64,000 bases of DNA from Actinomyces qiguomingii (GTDB lineage: Bacteria; Actinomycetota; Actinomycetes; Actinomycetales; Actinomycetaceae), in contig NZ_CP025228.1 in NCBI RefSeq assembly GCF_004102025.1, forward strand, positions 2,294,001 through 2,358,000, read 5' to 3'. This document shows positions 14,673 to 23,148 of the stretch, one piece after another. The position numbers and the translations under genes are program-made. Numbering within the stretch: position 1 is the first letter of the stretch; the number at the start of each line of letters is the position of its first letter. Under the pieces are notes generated by a model. That model saw only the letters and a program-made list of their open reading frames with translations, did no database searches and was not told the origin of the DNA.

Positions 14673-16037
14673 TCAGGTGCGCACAGTTGTTCCGCGGCCG
14701 ATAGCGGCATCGTTCTCGCTGCGGTTGCGCTCATAAATACGGTGCAGCCCCAGCCAGGTACCCAGGGCGCAAACAAGCACCCAGTTGCCCTCGCTCAGCA
14801 GCCGGGACTCGGTGAAGGACTGCACGGTCATCGCCGTCATCAGCAGGGCGGGCAGCAGCACCGAGGCATCGGAGTCAATGTTGTGCAGCGCCAACCGGAA
14901 GGAGCGATACAGAAGCAGTACGACCAGAACAACGACTAGCGCAGCCCCGACAACACCGGTCTGGAACAGCGCTTCTATATAGGCGTTGTGGGCGCTCATG
15001 GTGGGGGTGCCATCTGGGCGTATCACAAGAGTGGCGAATAACGGCAGCCACGGCACCCAATACATGATCCAACCCCACCCCAGGATGGTGTGATCCTCCC
15101 ACAACTCCAGAACCCGCTGCCAGATCTCCCAGCGTCCCGACATGTCCGTGCTGCGCCCCAGCACTGCAGTCACCTGTGAGTGTTGACCGATCGCCAGGGC
15201 GATGAGCGCCACCCCCAGGGCCATCGCCGTCGTCAGCACCGCCGGACGCAGCCGGGGCTGCACGCGCCGCACCAACCACAGCAGCAGGCACACGGCAACG
15301 CATACGATCAGGGCCACGGAAACGGTCGCCGACCCGGCGAGCACCAGCACGAGCAGGGACAGTGACGTCCAGATAACCAGCCCCGGCAGCCGCAACCGAC
15401 GGTCGGCGCGACGCACCACCACGCATAGAAGTGTGAGCAGCGCGATGAAGGCCAACGGGTTGCGGTTACCGACAATGCCCTGAATCGGTCCGCCGTTGAA
15501 CAGATCCCCGTTGACCCAGTAGTAGGAGATCGGCACCTCATCCCAGTCCCGCATGTACAGGGGTATGAGCGGATGCCGCAGTACCAGCGCCACCCAGACC
15601 TCCAGCAGCAGGCTCAGCACGAGAGTCGCTTCAAGGGCGCGGCTGAGGGCGTCGGTCAGTTGCCTCAGCGAAAGCCCACAGGCCAGGAGCACACCGGTGG
15701 CGCTGGTGGCGACCATCAACAGTGCCGCCAGAGCCGTTTCGCTGCGATACTGGGACCATATGACGCTTAGCACACAGACGAGGACATAAGCGGAGGTCAC
15801 CGGAGGCAGGGCCCGCCAGGGCACGCGGTGCCCCTCATGTATGAACACTGCCAAGAGCGCGAGTCCACTGAGCGCGGCGAGCAGGCCGAATGCCCACCAT
15901 CCGACGAGATCGCGCACCCCCTGACCGGAGAAGGTCAGAAAGAAGGCCCAGGTTCCCAGGGCGGGTAGCAGCGGGCGCCGTGAACCGCGGACGATCTCAC
16001 GTCCGCGAACCCGATCATCGGTTGACGCGCTCCTCAC
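14673..16037 (-). CDS. O-antigen ligase/polymerase-like (Wzy/WaaL family) membrane protein
   Basis: This protein of about 454 residues is dominated by roughly ten to twelve transmembrane segments. It has the family layout: GNRNPLAFIALL after a periplasmic stretch, a large loop with GRWEIWQRVLELWEDHTILG and WGW, and SAHNAYIEALFQTGV. Such proteins polymerise or ligate surface polysaccharide. An in-frame ATG at 16055 would place the start inside a strong hairpin arm. The GTG at 16037 is preferred because GGGGAGGAG lies 7 nt before it. It sits between argG and argH, where no role in arginine synthesis is expected. Confidence 0.8.
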   Translation of the reverse strand: MRSASTDDRVRGREIVRGSRRPLLPALGTWAFFLTFSGQGVRDLVGWWAFGLLAALSGLALLAVFIHEGHRVPWRALPPVTSAYVLVCVLSVIWSQYRSETALAALLMVATSATGVLLACGLSLRQLTDALSRALEATLVLSLLLEVWVALVLRHPLIPLYMRDWDEVPISYYWVNGDLFNGGPIQGIVGNRNPLAFIALLTLLCVVVRRADRRLRLPGLVIWTSLSLLVLVLAGSATVSVALIVCVAVCLLLWLVRRVQPRLRPAVLTTAMALGVALIALAIGQHSQVTAVLGRSTDMSGRWEIWQRVLELWEDHTILGWGWIMYWVPWLPLFATLVIRPDGTPTMSAHNAYIEALFQTGVVGAALVVVLVVLLLYRSFRLALHNIDSDASVLLPALLMTAMTVQSFTESRLLSEGNWVLVCALGTWLGLHRIYERNRSENDAAIGRGTTVRT

Positions 16038-16054
16038 CGGTGGTCTCCTCCCCA

Positions 16055-16097
16055 TACAAGTGGTCGGCTCCTCGGTACGGTGAGCCGACCACTTGTA
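16055..16097 (-). terminator. 16-bp perfect inverted repeat downstream of argG
   Basis: TACAAGTGGTCGGCTC (16055-16070) is exactly complementary to GAGCCGACCACTTGTA (16082-16097) across 11 nt. It lies 34 nt after the argG stop codon and ends just before the ligase ribosome-binding site. It is probably the argG terminator despite lacking a T-tract, and would separate argG from the ligase and argH transcripts. Confidence 0.6.
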
Positions 16098-16131
16098 CCG
16101 ATCTCGACGGTTATATCAACCGATCTCGGTG

Positions 16132-17355
16132 TTAGAAGGTCATACCCTGGCCCACGCGCACGTCGCGCGCGGCCGCCAACTTGGACTGCATGCCGTAGAT
16201 CTCAATGAAACCTCGCGAGGAGGACTGGTCGAAGGTGTCGCCGGTCTCATAGGTCGCCAGGTTGAAGTCATACAGGCCCGTATCGGTGCGGCGCCCGTCG
16301 ACGGTGGCCCGGCCGCCGTGCAGCACCATGCGGATATCACCGGTGACGTACCTCTGGGTGTCTTCAATGAAGGCGTCCATGGAGCGCTTGAGCGGGGAGT
16401 ACCACTGGGCCTCGTACACCAGATCGGCCCAGACTTGTTCCATTTGCCGCTTGTACCTGCGCTGGAGCCGCTCCAGGGTGACGGCCTCCAGCGCCTGGTG
16501 CGCCTCAATGAGCGCCACCGCCCCGGGCGCCTCGTAGATCTCCCGGGACTTGATACCCACCAGCCGGTCCTCGACCAAGTCGATACGACCCACACCCTGG
16601 GCCCCGGCACGGCGGTTGAGCTCCTGCACCGCCTGCAGGGGGGTGACCGGCTTGCCGTCGATGGCGGTGGGCACGCCCTGTTCGAAGTGGATTATGACCT
16701 CATCGGGCAGCGGCGGGTAGGTGGGATCGTCGGTGTAGACGTAGACGTCCTTAGTGGGGGCGTTCCACAGGTCCTCCAGAAATCCAGTCTCGATGGCGCG
16801 GCCCCACACGTTCTGGTCGATGGAGAAGGGATTGTGCTTCGTGGTCTCGATCGGCAGGTCGTGCTTCTCGGCGTACTCGATGGCGACATCCCGGGTCAGG
16901 GCCAGATCCCGCACCGGGGACAGACAGTTCATGTCTGGGGCCATGGAGGTGATGGCGACTTCGAAACGCACCTGGTCGTTGCCCTTACCAGTGCAACCAT
17001 GGGCAACAGTGCTAGCGCCGAACTCGCGGGCGGCCCGCACCAGGTGCTTGGCAATCACCGGGCGCGACAGGGCGGACACCAGGGGATACTTGCCCTCGTA
17101 CAACGCATTGGCCTTCAGGGCCGGCATGCAGTATTCGGAGGCGAATTCGTCCTTCGCGTCCGCCACATAGGCCTCAACGGCGCCGCAATCAAGGGCGCGC
17201 TGGCGGATAACCTCCAGATCCTCGCCTCCCTGGCCGACATCCACGGCTACGGTGACAACCTCTCGGCCGGTCTGCTCGCCGATCCAACCGATGGCGACGG
17301 AGGTGTCCAGGCCCCCGGAGTAGGCGAGAACGACGCGGTCCTGGTGCTTGCTCAT
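16132..17355 (-). CDS. argG: Argininosuccinate synthase
   Basis: The 407-residue enzyme joins citrulline and aspartate using ATP. The N-terminal PP-loop [18 protein letters not shown] (residues 8-25), [15 protein letters not shown] near residue 116, and the C-terminal [14 protein letters not shown] are all typical. The frame is open further upstream, but [15 protein letters not shown] is the usual family start and the ATG at 17355 is the natural one. It follows argR after 70 bp and is followed by a strong hairpin. Confidence 0.96.
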   Translation of the reverse strand: MSKHQDRVVLAYSGGLDTSVAIGWIGEQTGREVVTVAVDVGQGGEDLEVIRQRALDCGAVEAYVADAKDEFASEYCMPALKANALYEGKYPLVSALSRPVIAKHLVRAAREFGASTVAHGCTGKGNDQVRFEVAITSMAPDMNCLSPVRDLALTRDVAIEYAEKHDLPIETTKHNPFSIDQNVWGRAIETGFLEDLWNAPTKDVYVYTDDPTYPPLPDEVIIHFEQGVPTAIDGKPVTPLQAVQELNRRAGAQGVGRIDLVEDRLVGIKSREIYEAPGAVALIEAHQALEAVTLERLQRRYKRQMEQVWADLVYEAQWYSPLKRSMDAFIEDTQRYVTGDIRMVLHGGRATVDGRRTDTGLYDFNLATYETGDTFDQSSSRGFIEIYGMQSKLAAARDVRVGQGMTF

Positions 17356-17425
17356 ATGCGTTGTGATTCTTTCTCTGTGGTGTCTGAGTGGGACAGATAC
17401 TGGTTGGGTTACTGGTAGGGAGTGC

Positions 17426-17989
17426 TCAGCCGCGCGAACCGGGGTCGGCCAGGGCAAGCAGGTGAGCAGCGACCTCGGCGGCCATCGCCTCGGAACGGGT
17501 GATGACCAGAACGGTGTCGTCCCCGGCGATGCAGCCGAGGACGCCGGGCAGCATGGCGTCGTCCACGGCGCTGGCCAGCAATTGAGCCGCCCCGGCGGGG
17601 GTGCGCAGGACCAGCTGATTTCCGGCCCATTCGGCGGTGACCACCAGGTCGGCGCACCAACGGGCCAGGCGGGCGCTGGTGTGGTCGGACAGAGGATCGG
17701 CGCCCACTCCATTGGGCGGCATCTGGCCGGGCGCGCCGGCCTCAGGTATGGCGTACACCTGCGTGCCGCCCGTAGAACGGACCTTGGTGGCACGCAATTC
17801 CACCAGATCACGGGAGAGCGTGGCCTGGGTTGCGGTTACCCCGTGGCGGGCCAGGGCGTCGCGCAACTCCGCCTGGGAACGGATGCGTTCGTGGCCCAGG
17901 ATCTTAGTGATCAGGGCGTGCCGGGCCGCCTTGGTCGCGGGTGCCGTCGCCCCGGAATCAGAGGCCTGGACGTCTACGCGGGCGCTCAT
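17426..17989 (-). CDS. argR: Arginine repressor
   Basis: The 187-residue protein has an N-terminal winged-helix domain (about residues 22-85, with [20 protein letters not shown] and [15 protein letters not shown]) and a C-terminal arginine-binding/hexamerisation domain ([18 protein letters not shown]). It represses arginine biosynthesis with arginine as co-repressor. It is embedded in the arg operon, overlapping the argD stop codon by 4 nt (ATGA). A dyad upstream of argC (22477-22500) is a candidate target. Confidence 0.94.
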   Translation of the reverse strand: MSARVDVQASDSGATAPATKAARHALITKILGHERIRSQAELRDALARHGVTATQATLSRDLVELRATKVRSTGGTQVYAIPEAGAPGQMPPNGVGADPLSDHTSARLARWCADLVVTAEWAGNQLVLRTPAGAAQLLASAVDDAMLPGVLGCIAGDDTVLVITRSEAMAAEVAAHLLALADPGSRG

Positions 17990-19233
17990 GCTGCCGCCCG
18001 TCCAGCCAGGACGTCGGCAAGCTCTCGGGTGAAGGCGTCGGCGTCGGCGTCGGACAGGATAAAGGGCGGTGCCAGCCGGAGCGTGTCCGGGCGGGGAGCG
18101 TTGACGATGAACCCGCGCCGGTCCAGCTCGGAGGCGACCTCGGGCGCCGGACCCACGGAATCAGCCAGGCCGATGCCGCGTAGCAGGCCGGCTCCGCGCA
18201 CCTCGGTGACCCCGGGAACGGCCGCAAGTTCAGTGGCCCACCGGTCGCCGAGCGCGGTCACTCGCTCAAGCAGGCCATCGGTCTCGATGGTCTCGATCAC
18301 TGCCAGAGCTGCCTTCGCGGCCACAGGATTGCCGCCGAAGGTGGTGCCGTGCTGGCCCGGGCCAAGCAGCTCGGCCGCCGCTCCGGTCGCCACCGCGGCA
18401 CCGATCGGCATGCCGCCGCCAAGCCCCTTGGCGAGAGTGACGACGTCCGGGACGACGTCCGGAGCGAGCAGGTGATGGGCCATCCAGGCGCCCGTGCGCC
18501 CCATGCCGGTCTGTACCTCATCGATTATGAGTAGTGCACCCGCGGCCGAGGTCAGTTCACGGGCGGCCTCCAGATACCCGGCCGGTAGCGGACGCACGCC
18601 GGCCTCACCCTGGATGGGTTCAACGAATAGCGCGGCCACATCCGTCCCCAGTGCGCTGCGTAGGGCGTCGACGTCGCCGGCGGGGAGGAACTCCACCCCG
18701 CCCGGCAGGGGTTCGAAGGGCTCACGGTAGGCGGCCTTGTGGGTCAATGCCAGCGCCCCTATGGTGCGGCCGTGGAAGGCCTCCTCAAGGGCGAGTATGC
18801 GCGGGCGGGAGGGGCCGCCGTGTCGACGCGCGATCTTGAAGGCCGCCTCATTGGCCTCCGTGCCGGAGTTGGCCAAGAAGGCTCGTGCGAACTGGGGTTC
18901 CACTGGGAACACCAGATCTGCCAGGACCTCGGCCAAGGTGACCTGGGCCGGGGAGGTGAACAGGTTGGAGATGTGTCCCAGGGTGTTCAGCTGTTCGGTG
19001 ATGGCGGCAACCAGGGCCGGATGGGCATGCCCCAGGCAGTTGACGGCGATGCCGGCGAGCAGATCAATGAGCTCATTTCCGTCGACGTCCCAGACATGGG
19101 TGCCCTCGCCACGCACCAGCACGCGCCCAGGCGTGCCGAAGGTGTTCATGACAGCGCCTGCATACAGCGCTCTCCAGGCCGTGTTCCAACTCACGTTGGA
19201 ACCGGCTGTGGAAGCTGTGGGATGTTTACTCAT
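17986..19233 (-). CDS. argD: Acetylornithine aminotransferase
   Basis: This 415-residue class III PLP-dependent aminotransferase converts N-acetylglutamate semialdehyde to N-acetylornithine. Visible features are the [18 protein letters not shown] region, [18 protein letters not shown], the PLP-phosphate/Asp motif [15 protein letters not shown], and the Schiff-base lysine in [15 protein letters not shown]. The start and stop codons overlap argB and argR by 4 nt each. Confidence 0.95.
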   Translation of the reverse strand: MSKHPTASTAGSNVSWNTAWRALYAGAVMNTFGTPGRVLVRGEGTHVWDVDGNELIDLLAGIAVNCLGHAHPALVAAITEQLNTLGHISNLFTSPAQVTLAEVLADLVFPVEPQFARAFLANSGTEANEAAFKIARRHGGPSRPRILALEEAFHGRTIGALALTHKAAYREPFEPLPGGVEFLPAGDVDALRSALGTDVAALFVEPIQGEAGVRPLPAGYLEAARELTSAAGALLIIDEVQTGMGRTGAWMAHHLLAPDVVPDVVTLAKGLGGGMPIGAAVATGAAAELLGPGQHGTTFGGNPVAAKAALAVIETIETDGLLERVTALGDRWATELAAVPGVTEVRGAGLLRGIGLADSVGPAPEVASELDRRGFIVNAPRPDTLRLAPPFILSDADADAFTRELADVLAGRAAA

Positions 19234-20168
19234 ATCGTGGCGCCGCCTTTCGTGCGCGATTGCGGAATGACGTCGGGGTGGACGACGGTACCCACGCCGT
19301 CGTCGGTGACGATCTCCAGCAGCATGGAATGGGGCTGACGGCCGTCGACGACGTGTGCCTGGCCGACACCGCCGCGCACCGCCCGCAGGCAGGCCTCCAT
19401 CTTGGGGATCATGCCGCTGGACAGCTCGGGCAGGAGTGCCTCGAGGGCATCGGCCCCGATGCGGGAAACCAGGGAGCCCTTATCGGGCCAGTTGGAGTAC
19501 AGGCCCTCAACATCGGTGAGCATGATGAGTTTCTGCGCCTTCAGGGCCACGGCGAGGGAAGCCGCCGCGGTGTCGGCGTTAATGTTGAGCACCGTCGTTG
19601 AGTCGGCCACCAGCGGGGCCACTGAGGAGACCACCGGAATGCGCCCCTGGTCGAGCAGTTCTATCACCGAGCGGGGGTCCACCTCGACCACGTCGCCGAC
19701 CAGGCCGATGTCGACGCGCTCGCCATCCACGGTGGCCAGGCGCTGCCGGGCACGCAGCAGTCCCCCATCCTCTCCGGAGATACCGACGGCGGCGGAACCG
19801 TACTCGTTGAGGAGGCTGACCAGTTCACGCTGCACCCCGCCGGTGAGCACCATGCGCACCACGTCCATCACCTCGGGGGTGGTCACGCGCAGGCCGCCCT
19901 TGAACTCGGAGGTGATGCCGAGGCGGGCCAGCATGGCGCTGATCTGGGGACCGCCGCCGTGCACCACCACGGGGCGCAGCCCGACCTGGTGTAGAAACAG
20001 TATGTCCGCGGCGAAGGCACGTTTAAGGGAGTCATCAACCATGGCGTTGCCGCCATATTTGACGACGATTGTGGCGCCCTTGTAGGCGCGCAGCCAGGGC
20101 ATGGCCTCCAGCAGGACGGAGGCCTTCTGCGGCGGGGTCAGGTGATCGGTGGGTGATTCGGTGCTCAT
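19230..20168 (-). CDS. argB: Acetylglutamate kinase
   Basis: The 312-residue amino-acid-kinase-fold enzyme phosphorylates N-acetylglutamate and is usually the arginine-feedback-controlled step. It shows VVKYGGNAM near residue 37, [13 protein letters not shown] near residue 68, and [19 protein letters not shown] plus [17 protein letters not shown] near the C-terminus. It has an N-terminal helix like the arginine-sensitive class. ATGA overlaps connect it to argJ and argD. Confidence 0.95.
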   Translation of the reverse strand: MSTESPTDHLTPPQKASVLLEAMPWLRAYKGATIVVKYGGNAMVDDSLKRAFAADILFLHQVGLRPVVVHGGGPQISAMLARLGITSEFKGGLRVTTPEVMDVVRMVLTGGVQRELVSLLNEYGSAAVGISGEDGGLLRARQRLATVDGERVDIGLVGDVVEVDPRSVIELLDQGRIPVVSSVAPLVADSTTVLNINADTAAASLAVALKAQKLIMLTDVEGLYSNWPDKGSLVSRIGADALEALLPELSSGMIPKMEACLRAVRGGVGQAHVVDGRQPHSMLLEIVTDDGVGTVVHPDVIPQSRTKGGATI

Positions 20169-21361
20169 GTGGTGTAGTCCGCGTTGATGGTGACGTAGCC
20201 GTGGGTGAGGTCGTTGGTCCAGACGGTGGCGGAGGCGTCACCCGCGCTCAACTCAATGTCGATGCGAGTCTCACGAGGGGTCATGTCCACCATGGAGCGG
20301 TCCTCGCCGAGGGCGCCATGCCGGTAGATGGTCACCCCGTTAATGGCGACGTCGACCTCATCGGGATTGAAGGGGCACACCGCCTCGGGGACAGTGCCGA
20401 GCTGGGCGACGACACGCCCCCAGTTCGGGTCCTCACCGGCGATGGCGCATTTGAGCAGGTTGGAGGCGGACACGGTGCGGGCCGCGGCCTCCGCCGCAGC
20501 CTCCGTGACCGCGCCGGTGACGGTGATGGCGATGTCGTGGGTGGCGCCCTCCGCATCGGCCACCAGCCGGCGCCCGAGCCGGGTCAGCAGCTCCTGGACA
20601 GCACCAAAGAACACGTCTGCCGCGGGTTCCCTGCCGGATGCGCCGGAGGCCAGGAGCAGGACGGTGTCATTGGTGGACATGCAGCCGTCGGAGTTAATGC
20701 GGCCCACGGTGCGTGCAGCCGCACAAGACAGCGCCCGGTGGGCGGTGTCGGCGCCGATGACGGCGTCGGTGGTGATAACGCACAGCATGGTGGCCATGCC
20801 CGGTGCGAGCATGCCCACACCCTTGATCATGCCGCCGATGCTCCAGCCGTCCAGGTGAAGGGAATCCTCCTTGGAAACGGTGTCGGTGGTCATGATCGCG
20901 GTCGCCGCCGCGCGGCCGGCCTGCGGGGTGTCGGCCAGCTCGCGCACCGCCTTGGCGGCACCCGCTTCCAGTGCCGGCATGTCCAGCGGCACACCGATGA
21001 CGCCGGTCGAGCAGACCAGCACCGAGTCAGCCCCAAGGCCCGGGCGGTCCTCGCCAAGCAATTCGGCCACATGGGCCGCAGTGGCGGCGGTGTCGGTGGC
21101 GCCCCGGGGTCCGGTGCAGGCGTTGGCGGAACCGGAATTGAGGATGACGGCGCGGGCAGATCCCGCCGCTCCGCCGTCACCCGCCAGCACACGACGGCAC
21201 CATTGCACGGGGGCGGCGACGACCCGATTGGTGGTGAACACGCCGGCGGCCACGTCCAGCGGCCCGTCGTTGACAACCAGGGCCAGATCAGGTTTGCCGG
21301 ACTCTTTCAGGCCGGCGTGAATGCCGGCGGCCCGGAAGCCGGAGGCGGCAGTGACACTCAT
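20165..21361 (-). CDS. argJ: Glutamate N-acetyltransferase / amino-acid acetyltransferase (ArgJ)
   Basis: The 398-residue ArgJ moves acetyl from N-acetylornithine to glutamate; some members also use acetyl-CoA. The self-cleavage site is visible in [18 protein letters not shown], where the Thr of ATML becomes the nucleophile of the beta chain. SGSANACTG and [14 protein letters not shown] are also typical. The ATG at 21361 ([13 protein letters not shown]) overlaps the argC stop codon as ATGA and is preferred over an upstream in-frame start. Confidence 0.95.
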   Translation of the reverse strand: MSVTAASGFRAAGIHAGLKESGKPDLALVVNDGPLDVAAGVFTTNRVVAAPVQWCRRVLAGDGGAAGSARAVILNSGSANACTGPRGATDTAATAAHVAELLGEDRPGLGADSVLVCSTGVIGVPLDMPALEAGAAKAVRELADTPQAGRAAATAIMTTDTVSKEDSLHLDGWSIGGMIKGVGMLAPGMATMLCVITTDAVIGADTAHRALSCAAARTVGRINSDGCMSTNDTVLLLASGASGREPAADVFFGAVQELLTRLGRRLVADAEGATHDIAITVTGAVTEAAAEAAARTVSASNLLKCAIAGEDPNWGRVVAQLGTVPEAVCPFNPDEVDVAINGVTIYRHGALGEDRSMVDMTPRETRIDIELSAGDASATVWTNDLTHGYVTINADYTT

Positions 21362-22458
21362 GGGGCGACTCCTTCCTTGATAACCCCGGTGGTCTCGGAT
21401 AGCCCGAGGCATAGATTCAGCGATTGGATCGCCGCCGAGGCGGTGCCCTTGCCGAGATTGTCAATGGCGCAGATCATCACTGCGGTGCCGGCGCCGGCGT
21501 CATAGGCGACCTGCACAGTGGCCAGGCCGGTCCCTGCCACGGCGCCGGTTACGGGCCACACACCCTCGGGCAGCAGGTGGATCAGCGGCTCACCGGCGCC
21601 GGTGGTGCCGTAGACGCGCTGCCAGGTCTCGCGCAGCACGGCATCGGGATTTGCGGCGGCGCGCACTTCAGCGGTGACCGGGGCGGTCACGGTGGCGAGT
21701 ATGCCGCGGCTCATGGGCACCAGCACCGGAGTGAAGGACAGGTGGACGGCACCGGGCGCAGCGCCAGCTACCTGGAGATTCTGGATGATCTCGGGAATGT
21801 GGCGGTGGGTGCCGCCGACTGCGTAGGGCTGGGCGGAGCCAAGAGCCTCAGAGGCGGTCAGATGGGGCTTGAGGACCTTGCCGGCGCCGGAGTAGCCGAC
21901 AGCCAAGACCGCGTTGATCCTGCCGGGATCAATGAGTTCGGCGGCAATGCCAGGCTGGGCGGCGAGCGTAACAGCGGTGACATTGCATCCAGGGACGGCA
22001 ATGCGGCCGGCTGAGGCGAGCTCGGCACGCTGGGCGAGAGCCTCAGACTCGCCGGCATGCAGTAGTTCGGGCATGCCGTAGGTCCAGGCGCCGGCATACT
22101 CCGTTCCGTAGAAGCTGTTCCACGCCTCGGCGTCGGTCAGCCGATGGTCGGCACCACAGTCAATGAGGATGGGTGTCCTGCCGGGCGCCTCCTCGAGGGC
22201 TGCGGTAATAGCTCCGGAAACCCCATGTGGTAGCGCCAACAACACAATGTCATGTCCGGCCAGGTGTGCGACGTCCGTCGGGGTGACCTCTCGGTCGGCC
22301 AGGGCGAGCAGGTGCGGATGGTGCTGGCCCAGGCGCGTACCGGCCGAGGAACTGCCCGTCACGGCACCGATCTCAATATTCGGGTGTGCGGATAGGAGGC
22401 GCAGAACCTCTCCACCGGCGTATCCGGTCGCACCCGCGACCGCTGCTGTCCATGTCAC
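21358..22458 (-). CDS. argC: N-acetyl-gamma-glutamyl-phosphate reductase
   Basis: The NADPH-dependent reductase acts on N-acetylglutamyl-phosphate. It has the Rossmann motif AAVAGATGYAGGEVLRLL at its N-terminus and the catalytic cysteine in AVPGCNVTAVTLAAQP; length and C-terminus are normal. The GTG at 22458 (VTWTAAVAG) gives the usual N-terminus. An in-frame ATG at 22473 adds MYCYR and abuts the putative operator. Neither has a good ribosome-binding site, so a leaderless transcript is possible. It is the first gene of argCJBDR. Confidence 0.93.
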   Translation of the reverse strand: MTWTAAVAGATGYAGGEVLRLLSAHPNIEIGAVTGSSSAGTRLGQHHPHLLALADREVTPTDVAHLAGHDIVLLALPHGVSGAITAALEEAPGRTPILIDCGADHRLTDAEAWNSFYGTEYAGAWTYGMPELLHAGESEALAQRAELASAGRIAVPGCNVTAVTLAAQPGIAAELIDPGRINAVLAVGYSGAGKVLKPHLTASEALGSAQPYAVGGTHRHIPEIIQNLQVAGAAPGAVHLSFTPVLVPMSRGILATVTAPVTAEVRAAANPDAVLRETWQRVYGTTGAGEPLIHLLPEGVWPVTGAVAGTGLATVQVAYDAGAGTAVMICAIDNLGKGTASAAIQSLNLCLGLSETTGVIKEGVAP

Positions 22459-22476
22459 GCGATAACAATACATCGA

Positions 22477-22500
22477 ACTGGATAGATATACACATCCAGT
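22477..22500 (-). promoter_or_regulatory. Candidate ArgR operator (ARG box) before argC
   Basis: ACTGGAT and ATCCAGT form perfect 7-bp arms around an AT-rich 10-nt centre directly upstream of argC. It is the only AT-rich dyad of ARG-box size in this region. The match to known ARG boxes is loose, so the assignment rests on position. Confidence 0.4.
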
Positions 22501-22575
22501 AATTGCTCATACAGGGTCGGATTACTCACAGCCCGTGCGCGCACTCGCATTGCGGCGGCCCACCGGCCACATACC

Positions 22576-23070
22576 TCATGCGGACGCTGCGAGCGCGGCG
22601 GTGATGGAACCGGCCCAGGCGCGCACGGCATCCAGATCCAGGAAGTCGCCTTCGGAGGCACCGCCCATGCGAGCAATCGAACGTTCACGCAGGGACAGAT
22701 CCGCGGGGTTAAAGCGGCCGGCGAAGGTCACATGGTCCTTAGTGTCGATTGACAGCAGCACCGGACCGATGCGGTGCGGGTCGGAGATCTTGCCCTTGGG
22801 CAGTCCGGACAGTCCCACCGAAAAGGCCCAAACCGGACGTGAACGCAACTGTTCACGGAAACGCTCGGTGAAGTCGATGGCCTGCGGCGTCCAGCGCGTC
22901 ATGTAAACGGCGCTCCCCAGCACGAAGGCGTCATAACCAGCAATGTCGGCGACGTCCTCGGGACGGGCCTGATCGACGTCGTGCCCGGCGGCGCGCAGCT
23001 CCTGCGCGATGACCGCTCCGACCTCGTCGGTGGAGCCGTGTCGGGAGGATGAGGTGAGCAGGATTCTCAT
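22576..23070 (-). CDS. Flavodoxin-domain protein (HemG-like)
   Basis: This 164-residue protein begins MRILLTSSSRHGSTDEVGAV, the FMN-phosphate loop of flavodoxin-like proteins, and has YDAFVLGSAVYMTRW as the second FMN-binding loop. The pattern resembles the long-chain flavodoxin / protoporphyrinogen oxidase HemG family. Whether it works in haem synthesis or as a general electron carrier cannot be told. The ATG at 23070 is chosen because it starts the beta-1 strand; upstream in-frame codons overlap the pheT end region and look non-coding. Confidence 0.82.
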   Translation of the reverse strand: MRILLTSSSRHGSTDEVGAVIAQELRAAGHDVDQARPEDVADIAGYDAFVLGSAVYMTRWTPQAIDFTERFREQLRSRPVWAFSVGLSGLPKGKISDPHRIGPVLLSIDTKDHVTFAGRFNPADLSLRERSIARMGGASEGDFLDLDAVRAWAGSITAALAASA

Positions 23071-23148
23071 GGCGCCAGTATCACCGGCTGTAGCCGGTTT
23101 CGGCAGCCGGTCAGGCCTCCTGGGAGGCAAGCGTGACCACCTCCACAA